From Doryteuthis pealeii (Eukaryota; Mollusca; Cephalopoda; Myopsida; Loliginidae): DNA of 64,000 nt. The stretch is from positions 118,726,912 to 118,790,911 of the forward strand of contig CM042147.1 of the NCBI GenBank assembly GCA_023376005.1. Direction: 5' to 3'. The notes beneath the pieces were generated by a model that worked only from the letters and a program-made list of their open reading frames with translations, was not told where the DNA came from and did no database searches. Both the position numbers and the translations under genes were made by a program. Each line of letters starts with the position of its first letter. Within the stretch, counting starts at the first letter, position 1. Of the stretch, positions 10,640 through 21,630 are shown one piece after another.

Positions 10640-11288
10640 TATATATATATATATATATGTATGTATATATTAAGATGTACTCATTTTCAGAATTTGAAAG
10701 ACTAAACATTTCTTCTGTTTTATGATAAGATGTGCAATATGGCAGTTGTTTTCATAATAAGTGAACTGACATGAAAAAAAAAAAGAAAAAGAAAAAAAAA
10801 AAAGAAATGGAGGACTATAAACAAAAACGGAAATACATTCAGTACAAGTGAACAAACATACTATAAATTTAAGTATAACAAATTTGGACCAAGTCACCAA
10901 TAGGCACCCCAGCTGCAAGCAGTTTTCCAAAGAAGGGTAAACCAAAGTCAACATTTTTTTAACTTATTTTTCTGATACAGGTATTTATTGGGGGAACTTG
11001 AAAAGTTTGGCTTTGGATTACCCCACCCTACCACACTTTTAATCAGAACTATGGCTCCTGTGTGACCAAGCCCTATTCTAAAATAAACTGATATAAATTA
11101 TACGTTTAAAAAAATTGTTCTGAAATAAAATGGTTACAAATAGATTACAATAGTATACAATAGATTGATAGCAAGAGACAGTTGCCAAGATAATAATAAA
11201 ATTGGAAGGTTTAACTTCCCAATAGTGAAAACTGCTCAAGGCTCAATTTTTTTTTTTTTTCAAAACTGATTAAAAATTTTTGATCAAG
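10640..11288. other. AT-rich intergenic, nothing recognised
   Basis: An A-rich stretch at 10773-10805 and an (AT) run near 10640; no gene or repeat family identified. Confidence 0.45.
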
Positions 11289-11289
11289 A

Positions 11290-11614
11290 AATTAACCATT
11301 TTTAATACATATTTGTAAAAAAATTGGAAAGGATAAAGGAAAGAATGAAGAATCAAAACGTGAAGAAAGAACAGAGGTATGAAATAATGGATAATAATCT
11401 TTCTCTAAAAATTTTTAATACATATTTGTAAAAAAATTGGAAAGGATAAGGAAAGAATGAAGAATCAAACGTGAAGAAAGAACAGAGGTATGAAATAATG
11501 GATAATAATCTTTCTCTAAAATTAACCATTTTTAATACATATTTGTAAAAAAATTGGAAAGGATAAAGGAAAGAATGAAGAATCAAAACGTGAAGAAAGA
11601 ACAGAGGTATGAAA
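11290..11614. repeat. Tandem repeat, 3 x about 115 bp, last unit split by Helitron
   Basis: The unit contains TTTTTAATACATATTTGTAA, GGAAAGAATGAAGAATCAAA and GAACAGAGGTATGAAATAAT. Units start near 11290, 11409 and 11520. The third is cut after TATGAAA at 11614 and resumes with TAATGGATAATAATC at 12244. A diverged unit follows at about 12340-12475. Confidence 0.92.
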
Positions 11615-12243
11615 TCTTATTATAATGGAGATTGTGTGTTTTTCTGTCTGTAACCGAAACTATATTACTACTCAAGACACAATTCCCTTAGTTATTTACG
11701 TCACATTCTCCATGATTCTATTTCTATTTAAACCGCAATTAATAAGAGAACTGTATGACATTATTAATACTGTTGGCCTTATCTAAATACTAATAACATG
11801 CAATTGTATTTATATATACAACAAAATACCAGTTTTCAGTGTAAACGTAAAGCTAATTTGCATATTGATATTAAAAAAACTGATTTTAATAAAAATGTGC
11901 TTGGTATTATTGATTTCTAATTGTTTGGTCTTATCTTAATGAATATGAGTAAAAATCTCTTCAATAAATCCTAAAAGAAATTCATTAACAAGAAGAAATA
12001 ACTGTAATTTTATTCTTTACTTCTTATTTTAACTAAATAGTTAAATTAGGAAAATTTAGCATTGAAAAACGGAAGTGATGAAAGATTAAGTTTCAGTTGT
12101 TCTATTTTCCGATTATACCCCCTCCGTTTCAAATCTTTTTATTTGAATTCTTAATTAGTTTCATTTGCCTTTCTGATTTAATTTAATATTTCATTACATT
12201 TAAACTTAAATACTTGCACCCGTAGGGTGCATATATTTGCTAG
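11615..12243 (+). mobile_element. Helitron Hel-1, full non-autonomous copy
   Basis: 629 bp, starting TCTTATTATAATGGAGATTG. The 3' hairpin GCACCC-GTA-GGGTGC is at 12216-12230, then nine bases, then CTAG at 12240-12243. Inserted between A (11614) and T (12244). The uninterrupted target (TATGAAATAATGGATAATAA) is present in the neighbouring tandem units at about 11368 and 11484, which proves both ends and the lack of a target duplication. No Rep/helicase coding. Confidence 0.93.
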
Positions 12244-12630
12244 TAATGGATAATAATCTTTGTCTAAAAACCCCAAAAAACAATGAAATTTTTATAGGTT
12301 CAGTTATCTAAATTATCATTTCATGTTCAAGAAATTTACCCTTTTTTTTTTAAAAGTATCATATTCACAAAAAATTGGAAGAGATAAAAGTAGGGAATGA
12401 GAAGATATGGGTGAAGAATGAGAAATGGATAAAAGGCATGCAATAATGGATAATGATCCTTGTAAAAAAACAAGGAATTTTTTTTTATGGGTCCAAGTTA
12501 AATTATAATTATTATTGGTTGTTCAGGAATTTAATTTTTTTTTTAATCTTTTATATTCACAATAAAAATAATAAGAGATTCACCTCCCCAAAAAGCAAAA
12601 ATAAAGTAAATATCCCTTCATAAAATCAGC

Positions 12631-12862
12631 AGTGTCGTATTTTCGGTATCAGCTGACAGTGAGGGAGTCTATTCCCTTTTCACTAGGACTAGACGAGGGA
12701 GATTGTTTTTGTGTTTGAGGTAGATTACCACTCCTACCATCAGTTCTCTACTTTACCACACAGATCTAAGCTGCGCTACTCATGCACTGAGTTGGCAAGG
12801 GCCTGTATTGAACTCGGAACCTTGTGGTTCCTCAGCAGATACTCTACCAACTGAGCTAAACT
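12631..12862 (-). mobile_element. A-family tRNA-derived SINE
   Basis: Head (TTTAGCTCAGTTGGTAGAGT on the minus strand) through CTGATACCGAAAATACGACA; diverged. Confidence 0.8.
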
Positions 12863-12956
12863 GTTTGTCTAAATAAATAAATAATAACAATAACATTTGA
12901 GATTCATCTCCTCAAAATGCTAAAATAAAGTAAATATTCCTTAACATTGTTTAAAT

Positions 12957-13553
12957 TCTTATTATAATGGAGATTGTGTGCTTGTCTATCTGTAACTTTA
13001 ACTATATTACTACTCAAGTCACAATTTCCTTAGTTATTTACGTCACATTCTCCATGATTTGATTTGATTTAAACCTCAATTATTAATCAAATTGTTTTTC
13101 ATTATTAATAATGTTGACCATGTCTACATACCAATAACATGCAATTGTATTTATATATACAACAAAATAGCAGTTTATAGTTTGAACGGAAAGGCTAATT
13201 TGCATATTGATGTTAAAATTTGATTTTAATAAATATGTGCTTAGCATTATTGATTTCTAACTGTTTGGTTTTATCTTAATAAATATGAGCAAAAACCTTG
13301 GGGATTTAAAAGAAATCCATTAACAAGAATAAATAACTGTAATTCTATTATTTACTTCCTAAGTAGCAATGAAAGACGTGAGTGAAAGAAAAGTAAGTTT
13401 CAGTTGTTCTATTTTTTGATTGTACCCTCTCTGTTTCAAACCTTTTTATCTGCATTCTTATTTAGTTTCATTAGCCATTCTAATTTAATATAATATTCTA
13501 TTACATTAAAACTTAAACACTTGCGCCCTGTGGAGGGTGCATATATTTGCTAA
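12957..13553 (+). mobile_element. Helitron Hel-1, second copy
   Basis: 597 bp. Starts TCTTATTATAATGGAGATTG, 3' hairpin GCGCCC/GGGTGC (13523-13540), then ATATATTTG and CTAA at 13550-13553, followed by T. The base before TC is T rather than A, a departure from the usual A-T target. Confidence 0.88.
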
Positions 13554-13637
13554 TTAATAAATAATAGTAGTTGTAGTAGCAATAATAATATTATTAACAA
13601 CATTTATCTTTGCTTTCTTGTTAAATGTTAATTTTAT

Positions 13638-14391
13638 GGTAATTTATGAGGAGGTGCGTCCCGGTCTCCTGCCTCAGAAATTACTACCCGGTGACTATTA
13701 AAATAACGTCCCCAGCTATGTTGTCTCGGCGGTGTTACTTGAAAGAAAACAACCAATTTAGGGCGTTAAATGTATTTTAGAGGGGGTGAGGCTTCTATTT
13801 ATGAACAAATGGAGATGGGTGGATATATATATATAAACAAAGTAAAAAATGAACAAATTGAGATAGATAGATAGATATCCATCTTCATATCTAAACAAGA
13901 ATTACAACAAATTTCTATAAATAAACAAGAATTATGACAAATTTCTATAAATAAACAAAAATTACAAAAAATTTCTATAAATAAACAAGAATTACAAAAA
14001 ATTTCTATAAATAAACAAGAATTACAAAAAATTTCTATAAATAAACAAGAATTACGACAAATTTCTATAAATAAACAAGAATTACGACAAATTTCTATAA
14101 ATAAACAAGAATTACGACAAATTTCTATAAATAAACAAGAATTACAACAAATTTCTATAAATAAATTTCTAAACAAATTACGATAAATAAATAAGAATTA
14201 CGACAAAAAAAAAAAAAAAAAAGAAAAAAGAGAAGCAACCCCCCTCTAAAATACATTTAACGCCCTAAGTTGGTTGTTTTCTTTCAAGTAACACTGCCGA
14301 GACAACATAGCTGGGGACGTTATTTTAATAGTCACCGGGTAGCAATTTCTGAGGCAGGAGACCGGGACGCACCTCCCCATAAATCACCAAT
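13638..14391. mobile_element. Long-TIR DNA element enclosing a minisatellite
   Basis: Inverted arms of about 150 bp (13638-13790 and 14240-14391) share GGAGGTGCGTCCCGGTCTCC and CATAGCTGGGGACGTTATTT. The interior is mostly a 30-bp tandem array (13891-14160). The arms are far more GC-rich than their surroundings. Superfamily and target duplication are not evident. Confidence 0.85.
13891..14165. repeat. Minisatellite, 9 x 30 bp
   Basis: Unit ATAAACAAGAATTACGACAA plus ATTTCTATAA, period exactly 30, single-base variants. The apparent 125-aa minus-strand ORF is a translation of this array. Confidence 0.95.
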
Positions 14392-14798
14392 TTCATTGCA
14401 TGCCTGATTAATACAGCAAGGAGGAAATAAGATAGATAAAGCTTACCTTATGATTTTCTTACACACATATTTAGACGATTGATTTTTGTTTTGTTTTTGT
14501 TTTAACCACCTTAGAGACTGCTATTCAAGTATTGATGGTACCTGGACAGGACGTGAAAGGCTGCTTCTTTTTTGGCATGCCAAAATCTTAACTTTTCTCC
14601 TTCCAATACATCCGATGCTCTGAGACAGATCAGAGATTAAAAAAAATACCAAATGAAACAAAGAAGAGATTTTCGTTTTTTTTTTTTAAGTATCCACCAC
14701 CCACCCATCAACAAAAACCTTTACCTGTATATGGTTTTATGATATCTGAAAGGGGGTGGGGGTGGGAGTTCTAGACCATTTATAGCAAGGAATGCAGT

Positions 14799-14994
14799 GG
14801 TTATTTCCTATAAGTCCAACATAAACAAAGGGGAACCACTCTTGACTGAGAAATTATTTATTTATTTTCCCATTAAACCAACCCTAAACCAGTCTTCTTT
14901 TTTCCTAGTAGATCAATAAATAAATAAATAAATAAATCATTTATCAGTTAAGAGTGGTTCCCCTTTGTTTATGTTGGACTTATAGGAAATAACC
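14799..14994. repeat. Inverted repeat with 51-bp arms
   Basis: GGTTATTTCCTATAAGTCCA through CACTCTTGACTGA (14799-14850) is inverted at 14943-14994; the 92-bp spacer includes (AATA)n. Probably a MITE. Confidence 0.8.
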
Positions 14995-15140
14995 AATACA
15001 GTTATCTAGTCAGTTCTATTAAGTTCTTGCTAAATTCCTAAAATTGTTGAGATTTTTTGTTTTTTTTTTATATAAAAAGGAGTGAGAATCTAAGAGTCTT
15101 GAACAACTAATTTTCAATTACAAAAATCTATGAAATAAAT

Positions 15141-15358
15141 CCTGGACGAGGCTGTTTGCATTTCACATAGCACTAATACCCTTGAGAAAGGTATGAATCC
15201 AACTATTTCTCTCCAGCTATGGGTAAATAGTAGGGCAGACTAGGCTCTTTAACTTTGGTTGGACAACTAGTCTAGCAGAAGGAAAACTCTAAATTCAGAC
15301 CTGTTAAACTCTGCTTACGAAATTGACCCCGGGTCACATCGTACTCATGCGGAGGAAG
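15141..15358 (+). mobile_element. B-family SINE
   Basis: GCATTTCACATAGCACTAAT through TCATGCGGAGG; head truncated. Tail without an AT run. Confidence 0.8.
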
Positions 15359-15870
15359 AAGCATTTATAAAAACAATTCCAACGAATATACACTACAGAA
15401 AGTATTGCTCATAAGTATTTGAACAGACACAAAATCTGTTTCTTTGTCCGAGACAGATAAAAGATCAGACAAAGATTATATGAAAACAAAAAATCCCACA
15501 CCAAATAAAACAAAAGATTTTTGTTTTTAAATATTATACCATCTCAACGAAATCTTTTTGTTTCATTGGATCTGGGTGGTGTGTACGAGTACTAGACCAC
15601 CTATCGCAAGCAATTCTTTCCTTTCCTTTCAGAAGTCTGTCGCAGACGACAATGACGTCACTCCATGTCGTTCATCAGTTGTGGACCCTCTGGTGGCTAA
15701 TTAGTCCAATTCTGGACTTGCAGATGCGATCACACGCATTGCAAGGGAAATTTCCTTCTATAACAAGCAATACAATTATCTAGTCAAATGTATAAACTTC
15801 TTGCTAATCTTTTAAAACTGTTTAAGGAGAGTAAAAATCCGAGTTTTGGAACAACCAATTTTCAATTAGA
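15359..15870. other. Intergenic, no gene recognised
   Basis: Mixed-composition sequence including a CACGCATTGCAAGG region; no family recognised. Confidence 0.4.
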
Positions 15871-16165
15871 AAAATCTATATTGTACTATTTGGATTATTG
15901 TCCTCATCTTTACTGTTATTTGTACAACGTTGAATAAAGGGTTAGGTCCAAAATCTATATTGTACTATTTGGACTATTGTCCTCATCTTTACTGTTATTT
16001 GTACAATGTTGAATAAAGGGTTAGGTTCAAAATCTATATTGTACTATTTGGACTATTGTCCTCATCTTTACTGTTATTTGTACAACGTTGAATAAAGGGT
16101 TAGGTTCAAAGTTCCATGATGGCTCCCGATTACAACAAGAAAGTTCCTGAGTTTGTTAAGAAGGT
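15871..16165 (+). repeat. 79-bp tandem triplication derived from an E-family repeat
   Basis: Units start at 15871, 15950 and 16029 with AAAATCTATATTGTACTATT. Each contains GTTATTTGTACAACGTTGAA and AATAAAGGGTTAGGT. The last runs into E-family sequence (GATGGCTCCCGATTAC). The unit joins two normally separated E-family segments, so it arose after a deletion. Confidence 0.85.
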
Positions 16166-16378
16166 TTGCATTAGACCTAGATATAAAAAAACTGATTAAT
16201 ATTCAGACTGATCTTACTGCATTTGGCTATACCGCATTTTTCTTGTAAGTTGTCTTGTTAATTGTATTGTAACTTATTGTTCCGTGTTTTTGTATGTATC
16301 CGTTAGCACCGGATTCTGGTGCTGATTAAATATATTAAGCACTCAGTTTCTTCTGTGTATCATTTCACCTCAACAATA

Positions 16379-16570
16379 CAATACATATCAACCTTTTTAG
16401 GTTATTCAATGCAAAGCTATCCTTGTAGAAGAACAGTAGTGGTACCTATACCTAAGGGATGAGGGGTTCATACCTTTCTCCAAGGGTATTAGTTCAAAAG
16501 TGAATGCAAAAGCGTAACCAGAGTTCAAACTCTCTGATTATTGTGTCACAGTCCAGTACGTTAGCCAATG
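16379..16570 (-). mobile_element. C-family tRNA-derived SINE
   Basis: Tail side TACATATCAACCTTTTTAGG, head side with TTAGCCAATG complementing a box A-like TGGCTAACGTACTGG, and a box B-like GAGTTTGAACTC. It shares GGGAAAGGTATGAACCCC with the B family. Confidence 0.8.
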
Positions 16571-17115
16571 TCTTTTATAAACACATTTTTCTATTTAACC
16601 CATAGATTGGACCCTAACAGGTACTACCCCTCCGGTTCAGAGTGGACCAGGGAGCAATGGTGATGAAGGGGTGCTCCACATTCCCCAAACCTCCAAATCT
16701 GAAACCTCACCATCAGATAGAGTTTAACATCATTCCCAGGACGTGTAGACCCTCAACCACCGCCTTCTAGCACCCATATGATATGGGTTGGGGCTTGCTA
16801 TAAGGGCAATAGGGTTGGGGCAATCATATAGGTGCTAGGGCTTGACATGACCAGCTGATTGATCGGAAGGGGCCTCTCCAACTGCCCATCTAGCCTAAGT
16901 AAGGGTCTAAGTGGAGTGTTGCAGGTCATGGACTGCTCATCCACCAAGATTCCGTCCTTAAGCATCATGGGTCGCCAACCATGGCCAACAGGTGGCTCCA
17001 TTTGGAGGAGTCTTACCACTCTGCAGAGGTGCAGTCTAACGCTCCCACCGACAGGGTGGACGAAAATAGAGTTGCTCCCCTTGATCATTAGGGGGCTGAT
17101 GGGAACCCCGAATTG
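16571..17115 (-). repeat. D-family repeat, tail-less copy
   Basis: D-family landmarks throughout. A 107-codon open frame on the minus strand (17121-16798) with PPVGHGWRP and [12 protein letters not shown] is partly shared with the copy at 59197-58943, but the two loci are one duplication and other copies are broken. The part beyond about 16820 belongs to duplication copy 1. Confidence 0.65.
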
Positions 17116-17227
17116 ACACATTTTGGATTGGGGTTCATACTGAGTGGACGCGGCTTACAACACGTGTGAGCTAGTTGAGTCACTTTTAGGGTAGAAGCAT
17201 TCTCTACCCTGTGTTAAATAAAAACTT

Positions 17228-17424
17228 GTTAAAAGTAATTGGTAATTTGCTTGAAGCATTGTTAAGTATGTTATAATATATTAAAATTTGAAGGCAATAC
17301 AATGCGTATAAAAAATAAAAACAAAGAGATGTGGTTTTTTTGTCTTATCAATAAGACAAAAAAACAACATCTTTTTGTTTTTATTTTTATATGCATTGTA
17401 TGCCTTCAAATTTTAATATATTAA
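17228..17424. mobile_element. Palindromic insertion absent from copy 2
   Basis: The palindrome proper is 17274-17424, with arms of about 72 bp around TCTTATCAATAAGA. It is bracketed by imperfect direct repeats (AAAAACTTGTTAA at 17219, AAAACCTTGTTAA at 17423). Copy 2 has a single AAAACCTTGTTAA at 59298. Arms share TTTGAAGGCAATACAATGCG with the element at 1.44-1.95 kb. Confidence 0.85.
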
Positions 17425-17559
17425 AACCTTGTTAATTTCAAACAACCTGGTCTTGCATTTTTCATTCAGTGTTCCGTATTTTATCTGTATGTAAAAACAT
17501 AACAATATCAATTAAAAATATTCTCAGGCCATCAAGTGAATTGTATGGTGAGTGTGGCA

Positions 17560-18010
17560 CGACAGCTTTGGTGTGTGTATATATTGGCTAGTGGATTTGA
17601 TTAAAAAGGGGGGGGGGTTGGTACACTCAAAGTCACAGACTGCAAAGACAGACAGGTACTTAGAGTCTGTGGGGGATTAAAATAAAACTAAAATAAAATA
17701 AACAACAAACTCCCATGAGCCTTCACCGGAAGAAGGCTCTGTGCATATGCAAGAAAAAAGACCCACTTATGAGCCTTCTCTGGAAGAACCCTCTGTTCAT
17801 GTGCGAGAAAAAGCATCCAGTTCCAACCCCCAAGATAATCTCTTGGCCATTCTAATTTAAGGCTTAACTGTGTCTAGTCGCTACCAGTGGCCAGGGAGAT
17901 ATTCCCTTGCCACAGGTGGCTATGACCTGTGAATAAAGCCTAAGTCATAAGACCACCTTCTGTCTTTGTCTCTTTCCTTTCGTTCCTTGAATTCCTTCCT
18001 TTTCAGCATG
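17560..18010. other. Possible LTR-like terminus, unassigned
   Basis: Contains GTGAATAAAGCCTAAGTC (polyadenylation-like AATAAA at 17932) followed by a pyrimidine-rich CTTTGTCTCTTTCCTTTCG run, resembling an LTR R/U5 region. No matching partner or primer-binding site is seen. Confidence 0.3.
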
Positions 18011-18164
18011 ACCAGCAAATGAGATGGGGTTAAAAGCAAAACCCTAAGAACATGCAACAAAAACAACTACAGCTACCTTTAAAACCTTAAAACACCAAAC
18101 CTCTTGCCACCCCATAAGCCCTGATGAATGTGTGTGTGTGTTATAGATTATTTTGTGGATATAA

Positions 18165-18425
18165 GCTGTCCTACAATACACCACCTATATTTATAGACTG
18201 GGCGAGGTCACGTGGTTTATTCCACCGCCAATCAACAGCCATAACGCGTGGCTGATTTACTACTTAATAGCTGATACTGACAAACGTCCATTTGCAATCA
18301 GTGACAAAGGAACTTACAATACTGAGGAGCACCAAGGAACAACCAAAGGATTCTTTACCAAGGATTTCTGCTGGACAAGTGCTCTTGCTTGAAGCCTAAA
18401 GGATGGCCCATAAAAATGTAACTGT
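18165..18425 (+). repeat. K-family interspersed repeat
   Basis: ATTTATAGACTGGGCGAGGT through GGATGGCCCATAAAAATGTA. A diverged copy lies at 22078-22385 and the duplicate at 60003-60262, so this is a repeat family and not only part of the duplication. Confidence 0.7.
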
Positions 18426-18455
18426 GTGTGTGTGTATGTGTGTGTGTGTGTGTTT
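18424..18455. repeat. (GT)n microsatellite
   Basis: GTGTGTGT run with one A interruption; longer in copy 2. Confidence 0.9.
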
Positions 18456-18874
18456 AGGGAGTTGGTCTCGAGTTTGAAAGATGACAGTTGAAGAAGGCTA
18501 GAGAGCCAGAAAGAAATGATGAAGTATTAAGTGCAAGACATTATACTTATAATTGTGACTCTACTATTCCACCTTTCCAACAACCTCTAAGAGGATGAAT
18601 GACATTGGTCGACTTTTTTAGAAGATGGTTGCTTTCTCTACCAGACAATGACCCTATAATAATTTGCCATAGACTACATACTAAAAGGGTGTGTAAAGGT
18701 TTTGTATGTACTTGGATATTCTTTTTTTTTTTAATGTTTTGGTTCCACAATGTTATTCATAAAAAAATAAATATTAAATTAAATTAAAAAAAAAGCATGC
18801 ATAAAAACACAGGAAAAGAAAAGTTTCTTTTAAAATTTAAATATCATGAAAAGTTGAGAATTGATTAGTATAAA

Positions 18875-19225
18875 GTGAAAATTAAAAAAAAAAAAGTCAA
18901 GGGGGGGGAATATAAAAATAAAAGAAGCAGGGAGGACAAAAGGAAAAAGCATAAAGGAAAGAAAAAATATTGGTGTAAAAAAAAGACAAAAAGAAAAGAC
19001 AAAAAGAAAAAGAAAAGAAAAAAAAGAAAAGAAAAAATGAATGAAAAAAGAAATGAAAAAATGAATGAAAAAAGAAATGAAAAAATGAATGAAAAAATGA
19101 ATGAAAAAATGAATGAAAAAATGAATGAAAAAATATTGGTGTAGAAAAGACAAAAAGAAAAGAAAAAATGAATGAAAAAAGAAAAGAAAAAAAAAAAGAA
19201 AAAAGGAGAGAGAGAGAGAGAAGAA
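18875..19225. repeat. Purine-rich low-complexity tract with ATGAATGAAAAA units
   Basis: A/G-only sequence including a 12-bp tandem motif (19036-19130). Lys/Glu-rich and Phe/Ser-rich ORFs on both strands are translations of this tract. Confidence 0.92.
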
Positions 19226-19917
19226 AATGGCTAAAAGGCACAAGAAAGAGGAAAAGGAACAAAACTCAAAAGGAAAAATTTGTAATGTCCAAGTATTTAA
19301 TATTAATATATATATATATTCCATCTGATGATTGTACACACCACAAAAAACTTTAAGTAATGTATTTTAGTATTCATTATAGTAGAGAAGATATAAAACC
19401 TAAAAGTATTTGAAAGCAGAATTTTAATGCTAACAAAACAAAACAAAAACAAAAAAGTGTGTGGGGTGTAGGAAAATCATATAAAGTAGAAAAATAAAAT
19501 TGAATTTTTTCGATTTGGGGATATTTAATGCAGATAATAAATTTTCTAATCTCAGTCAAGAATGAAACACGAAGAAAAGAAAAAAAAAGAAAAAAAAAAA
19601 AAAAAACATATAGAGAAAAACGTCCATATTTTGGCATAGAACCCAATGGAATTAGTCTGAATCTCTAAAAGTAGAAATAATGATCTCTACTGATAATTGT
19701 ACATTCTTATTAACAAGGACAAGAAGCATAATTACAAATCCGGATACAAAAGACATTTGAGAATAAGCCAGAACAACAAAAGCAAAATCATGTCCACTTT
19801 AGTACCCCCAATTTTGGGGCTTTAAATTCTCATAACTTTTGAACCACTGGGAATATTTGCATAATTCAAACAGTTTTGAACTTCATTTACTGAGCTCTTT
19901 ATAACTAATGTGATTAA

Positions 19918-20146
19918 CTCTTAACATCCTGTTGAGGATTTTCTATGTCCAGAACCCCATTCCTATAAGTATTTATCAAAAAATGGTTAAAAATGGCCTT
20001 TTCATTTAAAGTTACCTGTTACCCTTAAATCAAAAACTTCTAAATATGTTGAATATTATATATTAAAAAGGCTATCATTTGGGTGGATTAAGAAAAGGAA
20101 TGTGATTTCCGGCTGGGTGGAATGAGGTGGTATAGGACTTTAAGAG
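19918..20146. mobile_element. TTAA-target MITE (piggyBac-type), copy 2, with empty site
   Basis: 229 bp between TTAA 19914-19917 and TTAA 20147-20150, ends CTCTTAACATCCT and AGGACTTTAAGAG. The duplicated locus retains a single TTAA at 61826-61829 (ATGATTAAATAAC), so this insertion postdates the duplication or was excised precisely from copy 2. Confidence 0.95.
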
Positions 20147-20583
20147 TTAAATAACAATAACCTCAAACAAAAAAAAAAAGTCAACTGGGAATGCTATTTC
20201 TTGCTATATAAACTATTATTACTGAAGAACATCAAAACCTTCAAAGAAATGTGGCAACATGAGCAAAGAAACAATGAACAAATAATTGTTATTTTAACAA
20301 GAAAATAGATAGTTCATAATTAATAATGAGTGGTAAATATAGATAATAACCAAAAATTTGGTTGATGATGTTAATTTGTTATAATGTAATAAAAGATAAA
20401 AACATTTTAAACAATGAAAAATTCAACTTGCAATTCAGTCAGTCAGGGTCGGGTTTTTTATTAAACATAATTACAATGGTACTTTGAATTATGAGTTTAA
20501 CTTGTTCTGCTTGTAAATCAATTTCTTTGTATATTAAATCAATTTACCCCATTAAAATAAACAGAAATGCCATTAATCCGTTC

Positions 20584-21095
20584 TGTTACATAATTATTAG
20601 AAACCTAATGATTATGGCAATAGTGTAGAAATCATAATGGCGATTAGTGCAGCTGATGGCCTTGAGAGTGAGTGACAGCGCTTGACCTCACTCTCACCTT
20701 CCGGGGATAAATCGTGAGAACCGGAAGGATAGAAAACCCGGTTCCGGTTTAAGGATATAGTAAGTTTAAGGCAGTTAGGAGTTAGAAGCCGAGCTAGCAA
20801 GATGTAAGGATCTGCGCAGACGTCTGGTTTGGGGATTTATAAATAAAGTAACATCAACATAAATCGAAGTCTTGTGTTTATTACCTAAAAACTAACAATG
20901 ACACAGGGCTTCTGATAAGGAGTGATCCCCAACAGAAACCAGACCCGAAGTCCTCAATGGAAGACCAGACCTTAGAAGATATACCAGACCAAGATAGATG
21001 ATAGACGATCAGAATAGCAAAGCCGGCCAGAAGAATAGATGACCAAGATATAGAAGAAGTAAAGAAGTAAAGAAAGGTATATAACATTATATGAT
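20584..21095. mobile_element. 512-bp LTR-like insertion
   Basis: Begins TGTTACATAATTATTAG; an LTR-like part ends at AAAACTAACA (about 20897), preceded by ATAAATAAAGTAACATC (polyadenylation-like). It continues to about ATTATATGAT. The module at 62256 keeps the pre-insertion junction (CCGTTCCAGCTCTCCC), showing exact limits and at most a 3-bp (TTC) duplication. Class uncertain; duplicated at 62634-63136. Confidence 0.6.
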
Positions 21096-21175
21096 TTCCA
21101 GCTCTCCCACCAAACACCCTAATTTTGGGGGGGTTATGTTTAAATAGAATGTAATGAATTGTGGTGTAATAAAAA

Positions 21176-21400
21176 AAAAATATAATGAAATTTATTGTGT
21201 ACAGTGCTCAGGTGCACCACAACTCATCAAAGTCTCATGTCAAGTACACAGAATAATGTAGTGTCAGGAACATGAACAGTTTACAGTAGTAATATGCATG
21301 CATGTGTGCGCGTGTGTGCATATGTACGTGGAGAGTGGCATCAGGTATAGTGTCGGCGGACCACAGGAAGCATGGAGGCTTTGAAAGACTCAGTGCTTCG
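21176..21400 (-). mobile_element. LINE 3' end fragment
   Basis: Reverse complement of 37940-38185: AATAATGTAGTGTCAGGAAC, TGCACCACAACTCATCAAAG. On the minus strand it ends in AATAAATTTCATTAT. The duplicate in copy 2 is 63222-63440, and the related module at 62256-62632 lacks it, giving an empty site. Confidence 0.82.
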
Positions 21401-21477
21401 GCAGCCTACAACAGACGCGGTTTATCTTTTTATAAATAGTATTTGTCTTTGGTGTAATAAATTTGGAAACTTAAATG

Positions 21478-21630
21478 TTTTTGGATTATTCGGACTATTG
21501 TCCTCATCTTTATTGTTATCTGCACAATGTTTCAGCCGATGTGCCCTTTGGCCTTCTTCAGGTATTTCTTGTCAGACTTTGGAACCTTTTCAAACTTGGG
21601 AACCTTCTTGTCATAAGCGGAAGCGTTAAA
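21478..21630 (-). repeat. E-family repeat fragment with hammerhead-like core
   Basis: Minus-strand E-family end containing ATAC, CTGAAGA, stem II GGCC/GGCT, GAAA, CATT and GTGC (21522-21565). Stem I has only three pairs. Confidence 0.55.

Noticed and set aside
13799..14176. 125-codon ORF of LFIEICRNSC repeats, and the idea of a CRISPR array
   Set aside because: It is a contiguous 30-bp tandem repeat with no spacers, in an animal genome.
18547..18787. Small ORFs duplicated in copy 2
   Set aside because: Present in both copies because of the duplication; no family resemblance and differing only by composition.
18830..19339. Phe/Ser-rich and Lys/Glu-rich ORFs (also 60710-61180)
   Set aside because: Both strands of a purine-rich low-complexity tract read open; no conservation pattern of coding.
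19322..19350. CTGATGA sequences at 19327, 18121 and 20217
   Set aside because: No GAAA with a closing stem II and stem I nearby; chance heptamers.
20584..21095. Complete LTR retrotransposon
   Set aside because: LTR-like start and polyadenylation-like signal but no second LTR, primer-binding site or coding, and the target duplication is at most 3 bp.
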